Shown here: in pieces, positions 1 to 9,183 of the stretch
Position numbering within the stretch: position 1 is the stretch's first letter
Layout: each line of letters begins with the position of its first letter
Assembly (NCBI RefSeq): GCF_035270045.1
Contig: NZ_DATFIP010000014.1
Span: 13,231-77,230, forward strand
DNA from: Salibaculum sp035270045
Lineage (GTDB): Bacteria; Pseudomonadota; Alphaproteobacteria; Rhodobacterales; Rhodobacteraceae
Length of the DNA stretch: 64,000 nucleotides
Direction: 5' to 3'
Notes under the pieces: model-generated
Database searches by the model: none
What the model was told of the DNA's origin: nothing
What the model saw: only the letters and a program-made list of their open reading frames with translations
Program-made: the position numbers and the translations under genes

Positions 1-387
1 GACGCAGGCGCGGACACCGCGATCACGCAGTTCTTTTTCGAGGCCGAGACCTTCTTCCGCTTCCGCGACGCCTGCGAGAAAGCCGGGATCGACGCGCCGA
101 TCATTCCCGGCATTCTGCCGGTTGAGAACTGGTCCGGGACACGCCGCTTTGCCGAGGCCTGCGGCACCGCGATCCCGCAGGTGGTATCCGATGCCTTCGA
201 GACCGCCGAGCGCGACGGCGGGGCCGACCTGCTGGCCACGGCACTGGCCACCGAGCTTTGCGACGATCTGCTGTCGGGGGGTGTCGAACACCTGCATTTC
301 TACACGCTCAACAAGCCGGACCTGACGCGCGACGTCTGTCACGCTCTGGGCATCACGCCCCAGGTCAGCCTTCAGAACGTCGCCTGA
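1..387 (+). CDS. metF: 5,10-methylenetetrahydrofolate reductase, C-terminal part (5' end outside window)
   Basis: The reading frame is open from base 1 to a TGA at 385-387 and gives the last 128 residues of a MetF-type TIM barrel. The order GADTAITQFFFEAETFFRF, IIPGILPV and then GVEHLHFYTLNKPDLT near the end is typical of the family. The enzyme reduces methylene-THF to methyl-THF with FAD for methionine synthesis. The start lies upstream of the window, so the N-terminal half and promoter cannot be judged. Recognition is by remembered family motifs and is firm. Confidence 0.93.
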   Translation, partial: DAGADTAITQFFFEAETFFRFRDACEKAGIDAPIIPGILPVENWSGTRRFAEACGTAIPQVVSDAFETAERDGGADLLATALATELCDDLLSGGVEHLHFYTLNKPDLTRDVCHALGITPQVSLQNVA

Positions 388-429
388 GCGGGCGGTCCGG
401 GATGGTACCCGCGGGGAGTTGACAAGGCA

Positions 430-456
430 TATCATTTTTGTCAGGTATTAATGATA
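430..456. promoter_or_regulatory. AT-rich inverted repeat upstream of the small unknown gene
   Basis: TATCAT at 430-435 is mirrored by ATGATA at 451-456 across a 15-base spacer, in an AT-rich patch of a GC-rich region, 20 bases before the next start codon. A TTGACA lies at 419-424, but its distance to TATTAA at 446-451 is 21 bases, too long for an ordinary sigma-70 promoter. This may be an operator or promoter zone; it is inference from base composition and symmetry only. Confidence 0.3.
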
Positions 457-475
457 CGCTGTCCCGAGGCCTGAC

Positions 476-925
476 ATGACCGATACGACCACCCCTTGCC
501 GGGGCGCTGCCCCGGTTGGCCGCCTGTCCGACCTGCCCAGGCCCGAGGCCGCGACGATCAATGCCTTGCGCGAATGGCCCGGCAACCCCGATGATCACGC
601 CGGGGATGACGGGGCGTCGCATCACCTGTCGCAATTGTTCGAGGCGCTGGACCGCTTTGGCCGGCGCCCTCTGATGCGCCATCATGTGGGGTGCAGCTGC
701 CTTGGCGCTGATGAGGCCTGTGTCGCGCAATTGATCGGCAGCGCAGGCGAGGCTGACCGCGAAGACGCCATGATGATCGCCTGCCTGCTTGTCCGGGCGG
801 ACATGGCGCCGATGGTTGCCGATATCGCCCAGATGGTCGCCTTGCATCTGCGCCGCGCGGGCGGCGCGAACGCCAACCCGGGACGACAGGACCCGACCTG
901 CCCGGCCCGCCCTGTCCTGCACTAG
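476..925 (+). CDS. Hypothetical protein, 149 aa, downstream of metF
   Basis: I do not recognise this protein. It has an ATG start, a helix-rich N-terminal half with DLPRPEAATINALREW, a patch HHVGCSCLGADEACVAQLI near residues 64-82 with three cysteines, and an amphipathic segment ending LHLRRAGGANA. There is no signal peptide or membrane segment, so it is probably cytoplasmic. Its TAG stop lies in a CTAG that marks the left edge of an insertion-element remnant, so the C-terminal residues may have been altered by that insertion. It lies 88 bases after metF and may have its own promoter. Codon use fits the genome, so it is probably real. Confidence 0.6.
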   Translation: MTDTTTPCRGAAPVGRLSDLPRPEAATINALREWPGNPDDHAGDDGASHHLSQLFEALDRFGRRPLMRHHVGCSCLGADEACVAQLIGSAGEADREDAMMIACLLVRADMAPMVADIAQMVALHLRRAGGANANPGRQDPTCPARPVLH

Positions 926-1382
926 GGCGTGTCGCTTTCTTTCGAAGTCACGTGACCCGATCTGACCTCCGGTAAATCCGCGTTGGAGACACGCAAGACC
1001 CTGTGCCCGCTTTTTCGGAAGGCGGCCCGGGCGGCGTCTGCCGTTACGGGGTGTCCCAGTAAGTCGCGCGACCTGTTCGAGAGCCAACAAAAGCCCGGCA
1101 CATGATCATGGCGGCTGCATACAAGGCGGATCGCCTGCGCACCTTCCGCGCGCGGGACCAGCGCGCAACGGCGCAGATGAAACAATACCCGACTTGCTGC
1201 ACTTGCCATCCAAATGCCGGGATGCGCCATCAGGCGCATCACCGCGTGGAATGCATCTTCAACACAATCAAACGCTTCCGGCCGATTGCGCGCCACTCCG
1301 GCAAAACCGCCGCCTCCTTCAAAACCGTCGTCGAGCGCAGATGCGCGATGGCATGGACCGGTCGAATGCAAACGCCGCCTAG
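922..1382. mobile_element. Degenerate IS5-family element between CTAG repeats
   Basis: This non-coding stretch between two convergent genes is bounded by CTAG at 922-925 and CTAG at 1379-1382. Just inside, GGCGTGTCGCTTTC at the left edge resembles GGCGTTTGCATTC read inwards from the right edge on the other strand, as worn terminal inverted repeats would. Between them lies a fragment like the C-terminal third of an IS5-type transposase. IS5-group elements are known to target YTAR sites and duplicate 4 bp. At about 453 bp between the repeats, it is roughly half a complete IS5-like element, so it must be internally deleted. The stop codons of both flanking genes fall inside the CTAG copies. Confidence 0.65.
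1102..1357 (+). pseudogene. IS5-type transposase remnant (C-terminal fragment)
   Basis: Translation from 1102 gives AAYKADRLR, a divergent middle, then a segment VECIFNTIKRFRPIARHS and KTAASFKTVVE. This follows the IS5 DDE transposase C-terminus, where YDAD, then E.FFN.IK.FRRIATR.DK, then a helix with F...V occur in that order; the Glu and the Lys six residues later keep the E(6)K spacing. The N-terminal two thirds are missing and the frame upstream is closed by stops (TAA at about 1054), so the fragment is inactive. An antisense open frame across 922-1476 is an artefact. Confidence 0.7.
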
Positions 1383-2869
1383 CCCTGGCGCACCAGTCCC
1401 CAGCGTTGCAATATCTCCTGTTGCAGGGCCCTTGAGCGGCGGTTCCAGGGCCGGGCGCCTTCCGGCACCTCGTCATTCACCTCTTTGCCGGCCGCCCTGC
1501 GATCCAGGTTCGCCGTGAAGATGGCGAAGGCAAGATCGCGCCCGTCAGGTGTCGTGACAATGCCCGCCAGGGTGCTCACGAAGTTCAACGTGCCAGTCTT
1601 TGCAACGACCGTTACCGGGTGGTTCGCGATGCGTTGGCGCCGATCGTCCAACATCGGGATGGGCTTGAGCAAGGGACGCAATGCGCCCTCGGGGCCATCG
1701 GCCCTGAGCACCTTCACCATGTCGGCGGCGGTGATGCGGCTGGCGTCCGACAGCCCGGAATGGTCCGCGAGCCGGGCACCGATGCCATATGTCCGCCGTA
1801 ACCAGGTCGACATGGCCGCGGCCGAGGTATGCAGCCCGACCGGCCGACCCAGTCGTGTCCGGGTCGCGGCCAGCCCGCAGACCTCGGCGGTCAGGTTGGT
1901 GGAATACTCCATCATGTCCCCCAGGATCACCCGCAGCGCGTCGCTGTCGTGGCGGGCGAGTACCACCGCCTTTGGCAGGATGCCGACCTCGGCCGGCTCG
2001 GGAAGGCGCACTCCCTGCGCGCGCGCAAGGGTGCGAAAGACATCCCCGGCATAAAGCGCGGGCCGCCGCACCGGCAACCAGCGCGCACCGCCCTCGCCCA
2101 GCGCCGCGCGCGCCACGGTCCAGTCGTCGGGCCCCTCGTAGGTATAGACCGGATGCGACCGGGCAGAAACCCGCACCCGTGACATGCCCACGTCCGGGCG
2201 GTAGCGCGCGGTGCGTGCATCCAGCGTGATCTCGTAGTCGCGCCCGTCGCGGGCCCATTCGAAATGCACCCGGTTGAAATTCAGGTTCAGTCCGCTGACG
2301 GACGGGTTGTAGCCGAGGTGGTCAAGCTGGCTCGGCTCGATCTCCTCTATGTGCGGCAAGGCCCCGCCCCAGCACAGGAACCGCCCAGTGATGCCGGTGA
2401 TCCCCTGCGCGGCCAGTTCCCCGACGAGATCGGCCAGGTGATCGGTCGTCAGCGTCGGATCACCCCCGCCGGCCAGCACCAGGTCGCCCTGCACCAGGCC
2501 GTCGCGGACCGGGCCAGAGGCAAGGACCCGCGTGGTGAACCGGTGATCGCCACCGAGTAGTTCAAGCGCATACAGCGAGGTCAGGGCCTTTGTGACACTG
2601 GCAGGCGGCAGCGGCGCATCCGAGGCCACCGAGGCGATGGGCGTGCCTGTGTCCATGTCCCGGATCTCGACACCCGCGACACCGCCCGCCCCCAGCCCCG
2701 CGCGCGCGACAACCTCCTCCAGCGCCGGGCGCAGGGGCGGACCGGCCCCAAGCGGGGCGGGCCGCAGCCGGGGGCGCAGCGAGGTGGTGACCGGGCTGGC
2801 CAGCGCCACCCCGCCCATGCTGCAGATCAGCCCGCCGAGCAGGCCACGCCGTGTTAGCTGCGCCCTCAT
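1379..2869 (-). CDS. dacB: D-alanyl-D-alanine carboxypeptidase/endopeptidase (PBP4, peptidase S13)
   Basis: This is a 496-residue periplasmic penicillin-binding protein that trims or cuts peptidoglycan cross-links. The three active-site motifs are present: SVTK (Ser91-Lys94), STN (Ser323-Asn325) and KTG (Lys424-Gly426), with the large insert between the first two that is usual for PBP4. The N-terminus TRRGLLGGLICSMGGVALASP is an export signal with a twin Arg and could use Tat. I chose the ATG at 2869; a TTG 36 bases upstream would only add residues before the signal. It follows nadD on the same strand after 40 bases. Its TAG stop sits in the CTAG edge of the IS remnant. Confidence 0.92.
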   Translation of the reverse strand: MRAQLTRRGLLGGLICSMGGVALASPVTTSLRPRLRPAPLGAGPPLRPALEEVVARAGLGAGGVAGVEIRDMDTGTPIASVASDAPLPPASVTKALTSLYALELLGGDHRFTTRVLASGPVRDGLVQGDLVLAGGGDPTLTTDHLADLVGELAAQGITGITGRFLCWGGALPHIEEIEPSQLDHLGYNPSVSGLNLNFNRVHFEWARDGRDYEITLDARTARYRPDVGMSRVRVSARSHPVYTYEGPDDWTVARAALGEGGARWLPVRRPALYAGDVFRTLARAQGVRLPEPAEVGILPKAVVLARHDSDALRVILGDMMEYSTNLTAEVCGLAATRTRLGRPVGLHTSAAAMSTWLRRTYGIGARLADHSGLSDASRITAADMVKVLRADGPEGALRPLLKPIPMLDDRRQRIANHPVTVVAKTGTLNFVSTLAGIVTTPDGRDLAFAIFTANLDRRAAGKEVNDEVPEGARPWNRRSRALQQEILQRWGLVRQG

Positions 2870-2909
2870 GCCGGAAGAGTAGGACAGTGGAACCCGCCGC
2901 GGCAACCGC

Positions 2910-3512
2910 CTAGGGCCTCCATGCCCCGCGGGCGCGCAGGCGGCTCGAGGACTGGGAGTTCATGGGCATGTTGACGAAGCACCAGGCCGGTGGCTCGGCC
3001 CGCCCCAGCAGGACCGAGGCCCGCCCGGACAGCTGATGCGCGCGGAAGATGCGCGCCGCGCGGGACAGTCGCGCCGAGATCCGGTCGCCAGGCCGGGCGA
3101 TGACCCCGACGGGCACCCGGTGCATGATCTCGCGCCATTGGCCCCAGAGGTGGAACCGGGTCAGGTTGTCCGCCCCCATCAGCCAGACGAAGCGCACCCC
3201 GGGATAGAGCCCTTGCAGGTGCGCCAGCGTTTGGGCGGTGCGCCGCGTGCCCAGCCAGGCTTCGATATCCGTCACCTCGACGCTGGCATGTCGCATCACC
3301 GCCCGCGCCCGGCGCATGCGCTGATCCAACGGCGCCGGGCCGTCTGGCTTGAGCGGATTGCCGGGCGAGACCAGCCACCAAACGCGGTCCAGCCCGAAGC
3401 GGCTTAGCGCGGCCCGCGTCAGGTCGACGTGGCCGCCATGGGCCGGGTCGAAGGACCCGCCCAGCAGCCCGATAACCTGTCCGGCGCGTGCATATGGGAT
3501 TTCGGCGCGCAT
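2910..3512 (-). CDS. nadD: Nicotinate-nucleotide adenylyltransferase
   Basis: NadD adenylates nicotinate mononucleotide to deamido-NAD in NAD synthesis. The nucleotidyltransferase signature GGSFDPAHGGH is at residues 18-28, followed by VSPGNPLKP and the later MGADNL, all characteristic. The 200-residue length is normal. A GTG directly precedes the ATG at 3512 and could be the start instead. It lies upstream of dacB on the same strand, 40 bases away. The NAD-synthase gene nadE is elsewhere in this window. Confidence 0.92.
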   Translation of the reverse strand: MRAEIPYARAGQVIGLLGGSFDPAHGGHVDLTRAALSRFGLDRVWWLVSPGNPLKPDGPAPLDQRMRRARAVMRHASVEVTDIEAWLGTRRTAQTLAHLQGLYPGVRFVWLMGADNLTRFHLWGQWREIMHRVPVGVIARPGDRISARLSRAARIFRAHQLSGRASVLLGRAEPPAWCFVNMPMNSQSSSRLRARGAWRP

Positions 3513-3631
3513 CACGCGCGGGCCTTACGCCGCGGTCGGTGGCTTGGCAAGCGCTGGCACGCCCTTAACCGGACAAGAACCGCGCGCGGCATAGGCTTGT
3601 CCGAATCGTATCAAGAGCAGGTGACGCGGCC

Positions 3632-5509
3632 TTGTCCTTTCTCATCACGGCAGTCCTGGCCCTTCTGGGCGGTCTCTTGCTGCTGGGCGCCCTTCTGCTG
3701 CGCAGCCGGGCGGAAACCGCTACGTTGGCGGAAACACTGCGAGGCACACGGCGCGATCTCGTCCGCCAGCTTCGCGAGGCCGAGCATTTCCGCATGGCCT
3801 GCGAACATGCCAGCGACGGCATCGTGATCCAGACACTGGACGGGGTCATCATCTGGCCCAACCCCGCCTATTGCCGGATCATGGGCCGCGACCCCGAGGA
3901 GATCATCGGCCGCAACCCCCTGAGCTTTGCCCTGCCGGAGGATCAGACCCCGTCACGAGAGGCGATCAAGGCCTTTAGATACGATCCCGACGACCCGACC
4001 TACGACAACCTTCAATTGCAACAGAACCGCCGCAAGAACGGCGACCTGTTCTGGACCCAGATCTCGACCTCGTTTCGCAAGTCCGCCGCCGGGGATCACC
4101 ACGCCATCCTGATCTGCCGCGACGTCACCCGCCAGATCCAGCAAGAGGAACGGCTGCGCGAGGCGCGCAACAAGCTCGCCCACGAGGCCACACATGACGG
4201 GCTGACCGGGCTGTCGAACCGGTCCGCCTTCCTGCGGTTCACCGCCCGCGCGCTCGAAACCGCCCTGGAAACGGGGGCGCCCGTGGCCCTGCTGCACGCC
4301 GATCTGGACCACTTCAAGTCGATCAACGACACCCATGGTCATTCCGCCGGGGACGCCGCCCTCGTCCACGTTGCCCAGGCGCTCAGGAGCGAGGTCGGCA
4401 CCGGCGCCATGGTCGCCCGCATCGGCGGTGACGAATTCGTCGCCGTGCTGCCCGACATTCGCACCCTGGACGACCTGCGCGAGATCGCGGCGCGCATCGG
4501 CTACGGCGTGGCCGAGCCGCTGGACTGGAACGATAGGCTGATCTCGGTGAGTTGCAGCATCGGTGCGACGCTTTCGCCCCCGGGGGAGATCGATCCCGAC
4601 ACCCTGCTGCTCCAGGCCGATTTCGCGCTTTACGAGGCCAAGCAGCTGGGCCGTGCCCGGGCCGAGATCTACGATGATGCGCTGCATCGCCGTCACAGCC
4701 TCAGATCCCAGCGCGCCAGCGACCTGGCCGATGCCATCGACACCGCGACGCTCGATCACGTCTTCCAGCCGGTGCTCGACCTTCAAAGCCAGTCCGTCAT
4801 CGGCCTTGAAACACTGGCCCGCTGGACCCATCCCGAAGCCGGCACCATAGGCCCGGACGATTTCCTGCCCATCGCCGAAGAACTGGGCCTGATGGGCGCA
4901 CTCGACCTGGGCTCCATGAGCAAGGCGCTGGAACAGAAGCACCTGCTCGAAAGGGGCGGGCACGGCGGCCTGACCGTCTCTTTCAACGCGTCGAGCAGCC
5001 TGCTGGCACATCCCGAATTCGTGAACCGCCTTGTCTGGGGCGTCGAGGCCGGCGGCCTGTCCCGCGACCAGGTCGCGATCGAGGTCCTCGAAACCACCGC
5101 TTTTGGCAAGATTACCGAGAATTCTTCCCACGCGGCAACGATCCGGGACCTGCACGATGCGGGCTTCAAGGTCTACCTGGACGATTTCGGGGTTGGCTAT
5201 GCGGGGCTGGCACACCTCGCCGAACTGGCCGTCTCGGGTGTCAAGATCGACCGCAGCCTCGTTCAGAACGTCCGGCAGGACAACACGGCGGCAAAGATCG
5301 TCAGGAAGATCATCGAGCTTTGCAACGACCTCGGCCTCAACGTCGTGGCCGAGGGGGTGGAAGACCGCCACACCGCCAACACCCTGCTCGACATGGGCTG
5401 CACGACGGTGCAGGGTTTCTGGGTATCCCGGCCGCTGCGCCCCGAGGATCTTCCGGCCTGGCTCCGGGCGCGCAGCACCACGCCGCCGCTGCGCATGATC
5501 TCGGGTTAG
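3632..5509 (+). CDS. PAS-GGDEF-EAL membrane-anchored cyclic-di-GMP enzyme
   Basis: This 625-residue protein has a hydrophobic N-terminal segment (residues 2-24), a PAS domain (about 50-168), a GGDEF domain with intact GGDEF at 265-269, and an EAL domain. The EAL signature reads ETL at 393-395, keeping the catalytic Glu, and NASS, ETT, DDFG (517-520), KID and EGVE (574-577) are present, so phosphodiesterase activity is plausible. No RxxD inhibitory site sits before GGDEF. It may make or break c-di-GMP under PAS control. The start is a TTG at 3632, because no ATG upstream of the membrane segment is in frame. It is transcribed divergently from nadD. Confidence 0.88.
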   Translation: MSFLITAVLALLGGLLLLGALLLRSRAETATLAETLRGTRRDLVRQLREAEHFRMACEHASDGIVIQTLDGVIIWPNPAYCRIMGRDPEEIIGRNPLSFALPEDQTPSREAIKAFRYDPDDPTYDNLQLQQNRRKNGDLFWTQISTSFRKSAAGDHHAILICRDVTRQIQQEERLREARNKLAHEATHDGLTGLSNRSAFLRFTARALETALETGAPVALLHADLDHFKSINDTHGHSAGDAALVHVAQALRSEVGTGAMVARIGGDEFVAVLPDIRTLDDLREIAARIGYGVAEPLDWNDRLISVSCSIGATLSPPGEIDPDTLLLQADFALYEAKQLGRARAEIYDDALHRRHSLRSQRASDLADAIDTATLDHVFQPVLDLQSQSVIGLETLARWTHPEAGTIGPDDFLPIAEELGLMGALDLGSMSKALEQKHLLERGGHGGLTVSFNASSSLLAHPEFVNRLVWGVEAGGLSRDQVAIEVLETTAFGKITENSSHAATIRDLHDAGFKVYLDDFGVGYAGLAHLAELAVSGVKIDRSLVQNVRQDNTAAKIVRKIIELCNDLGLNVVAEGVEDRHTANTLLDMGCTTVQGFWVSRPLRPEDLPAWLRARSTTPPLRMISG

Positions 5510-5594
5510 ACCCGCGCCGATCCGCAGTTGAAGCGCCCGGCCCAAGCCGTTATCGACCCTCGGGATATCCGAAACACGTTACAGGGGGTGCGTC

Positions 5595-7250
<1,656 letters not shown>

Positions 7251-7333
7251 AATGGTGGATGTTGGGAACGTGCGGTATGCTTGGTCGCATCACTCACGTC
7301 CCGCCCCTTTGCCGAAAACCACGGATGCCAGGT

Positions 7334-7359
7334 TGGGGTGGACGATTTCGCCCACCCCA
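7334..7359 (+). terminator. Stem-loop downstream of ettA
   Basis: TGGGGTGG (7334-7341) pairs with CCACCCCA (7352-7359) across a 10-base loop, 84 bases after the ettA stop. No T-run follows, so it may be a transcript end or stabiliser rather than an intrinsic terminator. The rest of the 312-base gap between ettA and the cold-shock gene (7251-7562) holds the csp leader, listed separately, and no supportable gene. Confidence 0.3.
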
Positions 7360-7448
7360 TCGGTCTGTTCGCGCGCGATCGGCGAATACCCTTCGACCGA
7401 TTTCCTCTTGCCATCCGCCCGCAGAACCGTCATACAGCGCCTGCATAC

Positions 7449-7562
7449 GTTACTCGACCTCGACCCTGACTTCCTTAACCGGCACTCAGTTCTTCGACCC
7501 AGACTGACGACGCCGGGCTGCCGCACCAACGCGGGCAGCATATATCATAAGGAAGACTTCAC
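7449..7562 (+). promoter_or_regulatory. Leader/promoter of first cold-shock gene, similar to that of its paralogue
   Basis: From GTTAC at 7449 to GACGACGCCG near 7515 the sequence can be aligned by eye with 8791-8855 ahead of the second cold-shock gene. Shared blocks are GTTAC, a CAGTT and TCGA core, and ACTGACGA followed by GCCG. The end of this leader has AAGGAAG as a ribosome site. Long structured leaders are known for bacterial csp mRNAs and act as temperature-responsive elements; that this one does so is inference. Confidence 0.45.
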
Positions 7563-7769
7563 ATGGCCAATGGCACCGTGAAATGGTTCAACACCACCAA
7601 AGGCTTCGGCTTCATCGCACCTGAGACCGGCGGCAAGGACGTTTTCGTTCATATCTCCGCCGTCGAGCGTGCCGGCCTGACCGGCCTGGCCGACGACCAG
7701 AAGGTTACCTTCGACGTCGAAGCCGGCCGTGACGGCCGCGAGAGCGCGACGAACATCGCCCTGGCCTGA
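7563..7769 (+). CDS. Cold-shock protein (CspA family), copy 1
   Basis: This is a 68-residue single cold-shock domain with RNP1 KGFGFI and RNP2 VFVHIS. Such proteins bind single-stranded RNA/DNA and act as RNA chaperones. It differs from the second copy (8902-9108) mainly in the C-terminal third (VTFDVEAGRDGRE against VTYELQEGRDGRQ). A strong intrinsic terminator follows. The two copies lie 1.1 kb apart in the same direction with trxC and a small gene, both on the other strand, between them. Confidence 0.96.
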   Translation: MANGTVKWFNTTKGFGFIAPETGGKDVFVHISAVERAGLTGLADDQKVTFDVEAGRDGRESATNIALA

Positions 7770-7791
7770 GCCACACGCGACGTGAATTGGA

Positions 7792-7817
7792 AGGGGCGGC
7801 TTCGGCTGCCCCTTTTT
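7792..7817 (+). terminator. Rho-independent terminator of csp copy 1
   Basis: AGGGGCGGC (7792-7800) and GCTGCCCCT (7805-7813) form a 9-bp stem closed by a TTCG tetraloop, followed by a short T-run. It has the full form of an intrinsic terminator for the plus strand. On the minus strand no T-run follows, so it does not serve trxC, which ends at 7822. Confidence 0.85.
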
Positions 7818-7821
7818 GCGT

Positions 7822-8247
7822 TCAGGCCTGCGCCCAGCCCACGATGGCTGAGGCCTGCATCGCGCCCGACTGGCGCCTGACCTCGCGGCCCTTGCGGAAC
7901 TGGATCATCGTCGGGATGCCGCGGATGCCGTATTTCGCGCCTGCGGCCTGATGGTCCTGGGTGTTCAGTTTGACCAGCCGTGCCCGGCCGGACAAATCAC
8001 CGGCCGCCTTCGTGAACTCCGGCGCCATCATCCGGCACGGCCCGCACCAGGGCGCCCAGAAATCCACCACCAGCGGGACAGTATCCCTTTTGGCGGCCTT
8101 TTCCAGGGTCTTGAGGTCGATCTGGACCGCCTTGGCGGGCATCAGCTTCGCCCCGCAGGTGCCGCATTTGGGCCCTGCTTTCAGACGCTCCGACGGGATC
8201 TTGTTCAACTGCCCGCAATCCAGGCAGGTTAGGGTTTCATGCGCCAT
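7822..8247 (-). CDS. trxC: Thioredoxin 2 (zinc-binding)
   Basis: This is a 141-residue thioredoxin with an N-terminal zinc ribbon (Cys8, Cys11, Cys28, Cys31) and the redox motif WCGPC (Cys68, Cys71), which is the TrxC architecture. It reduces protein disulfides in the cytoplasm and is linked to oxidative-stress defence in other bacteria. The cis-Pro region GIRGIPT is present. It is transcribed towards the first csp gene and ends 5 bases from that gene's terminator. Confidence 0.94.
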   Translation of the reverse strand: MAHETLTCLDCGQLNKIPSERLKAGPKCGTCGAKLMPAKAVQIDLKTLEKAAKRDTVPLVVDFWAPWCGPCRMMAPEFTKAAGDLSGRARLVKLNTQDHQAAGAKYGIRGIPTMIQFRKGREVRRQSGAMQASAIVGWAQA

Positions 8248-8317
8248 TGCGGCCTCCCGAAAAATATTACAATTTATTAATATGTTTCAGGTCGCCGTTG
8301 TTCAAGGCCCCAGCCGT

Positions 8318-8602
8318 TCAGGCGGCGGGTTTCTCGGCCGCCTCGGTCTGCGCCTCGGCGGTCTCGGCGGTCTCGTCGCTGTCCTCTTCCGAGGGGGCCG
8401 GCAGGGCCAGGGCCTCGTCGGGCATCTGGTCGGGCAGGTCCAGCGTCAACCCGCCGGTCTCCATGTCGACGGTCAGCTTGGGCTTGTCCGTCAGCTCCGT
8501 CATGATCTCGTTGATCTCGCCGATGGCGCGTTCCAGCGTCTCGCGCTGGGTTTCCTTGACCGGCTCTGCGCCGCCCTTGCGTCCGAATAGGAACTTGAAC
8601 AT
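8318..8602 (-). CDS. Small acidic hypothetical protein, 94 aa
   Basis: I do not recognise a function. The protein starts MFKFLFGRKGG, has an amphipathic helix RETLERAIGEINEIMTELTD, then MPDEALALPAPSEEDSDE and an Ala/Glu/Thr-rich tail. It looks like a small soluble protein with a disordered acidic C-terminus. I chose the ATG at 8602, which follows GGGGAAACAG; an in-frame ATG 45 bases upstream would add a Lys/Ser-rich stretch. It is upstream of trxC on the same strand, 70 bases away, and could be co-transcribed with it. Confidence 0.65.
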   Translation of the reverse strand: MFKFLFGRKGGAEPVKETQRETLERAIGEINEIMTELTDKPKLTVDMETGGLTLDLPDQMPDEALALPAPSEEDSDETAETAEAQTEAAEKPAA

Positions 8603-8790
8603 CTGTTTCCCCGAAGGTTGCGATTTCGCTTCAGGCTTAGCAGACACGGCGCCGAGCCACCAACGGGAATGGCGCCGCAGGCCGGTCCCGCGCGATCATC
8701 TGCCAATTGCGGCGGCGCCCTGCCCGATTCCAGTGCCACAGGAATTTCACTTGATCCGTTTCGGCAAGATGCGCATCCTGTCTCCGCGAC

Positions 8791-8901
8791 GTTACCACGA
8801 TCTACCACTGTCTCCTCTATCGGCGCAGTTTCTCGATCCTCTGCACTGACGAGCCGATCCGCTGCATCCCGCGAGCGGAGCAAATTGAAGGAAACAGTGA
8901 T
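8791..8901 (+). promoter_or_regulatory. Leader/promoter of second cold-shock gene
   Basis: This region resembles the leader of the first csp gene: GTTAC at 8791, CTCGATCC, and ACTGACGAGCCG near 8844. GAAGGAAA provides a ribosome site just before the start. Similarity in non-coding DNA ahead of two paralogues suggests duplication with its regulatory region, or conserved 5'-UTR structure. Confidence 0.45.
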
Positions 8902-9108
8902 ATGGCCACTGGCACAGTCAAATGGTTCAACACCACCAAGGGGTATGGGTTCATCGCCCCCGAGGACGGCGGCAAGGATGTCTTCGTTCACATCTCGGCG
9001 GTCGAGCGGTCCGGTCTCACCGGACTCGCCGACGATCAGAAGGTGACCTACGAGTTGCAGGAAGGCCGTGATGGCCGCCAATCCGCGGTGGACCTGGCGC
9101 TGGCCTGA
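8902..9108 (+). CDS. Cold-shock protein (CspA family), copy 2
   Basis: This 68-residue cold-shock domain has KGYGFI (RNP1) and VFVHIS (RNP2). It is nearly identical to copy 1 in the nucleic-acid-binding half. Tyr replaces Phe in RNP1, a common conservative change. It is followed by its own stem-loop terminator and is probably a single-gene unit. Confidence 0.96.
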   Translation: MATGTVKWFNTTKGYGFIAPEDGGKDVFVHISAVERSGLTGLADDQKVTYELQEGRDGRQSAVDLALA

Positions 9109-9144
9109 GCCCGCCACCGGGGTGCGCCCCGGTCTCGCAAATGG

Positions 9145-9173
9145 AACGCCCGGGGCCCCGCCCGGGCGTTTCG
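9145..9173 (+). terminator. Intrinsic terminator of csp copy 2
   Basis: AACGCCCGGG (9145-9154) and CCCGGGCGTT (9161-9170) form a perfect 10-bp stem with a 6-base loop, followed by TTTC counting the last T of the stem. The T-run is short, but the position directly after csp copy 2, and just before the convergent tesA end at 9184, supports a terminator. Confidence 0.7.
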
Positions 9174-9183
9174 CATCCCGGCC

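Noticed and set aside
922..1476. Minus-strand open frame of 184 codons between the small unknown gene and dacB
   Set aside because: It overlaps the dacB 3' end and runs antisense to the IS5 transposase remnant; it has no family-like motifs.
7252..7581. Plus-strand frame over the csp leader
   Set aside because: It covers the leader that resembles the second csp leader and runs past the csp start in another frame; composition is not protein-like.
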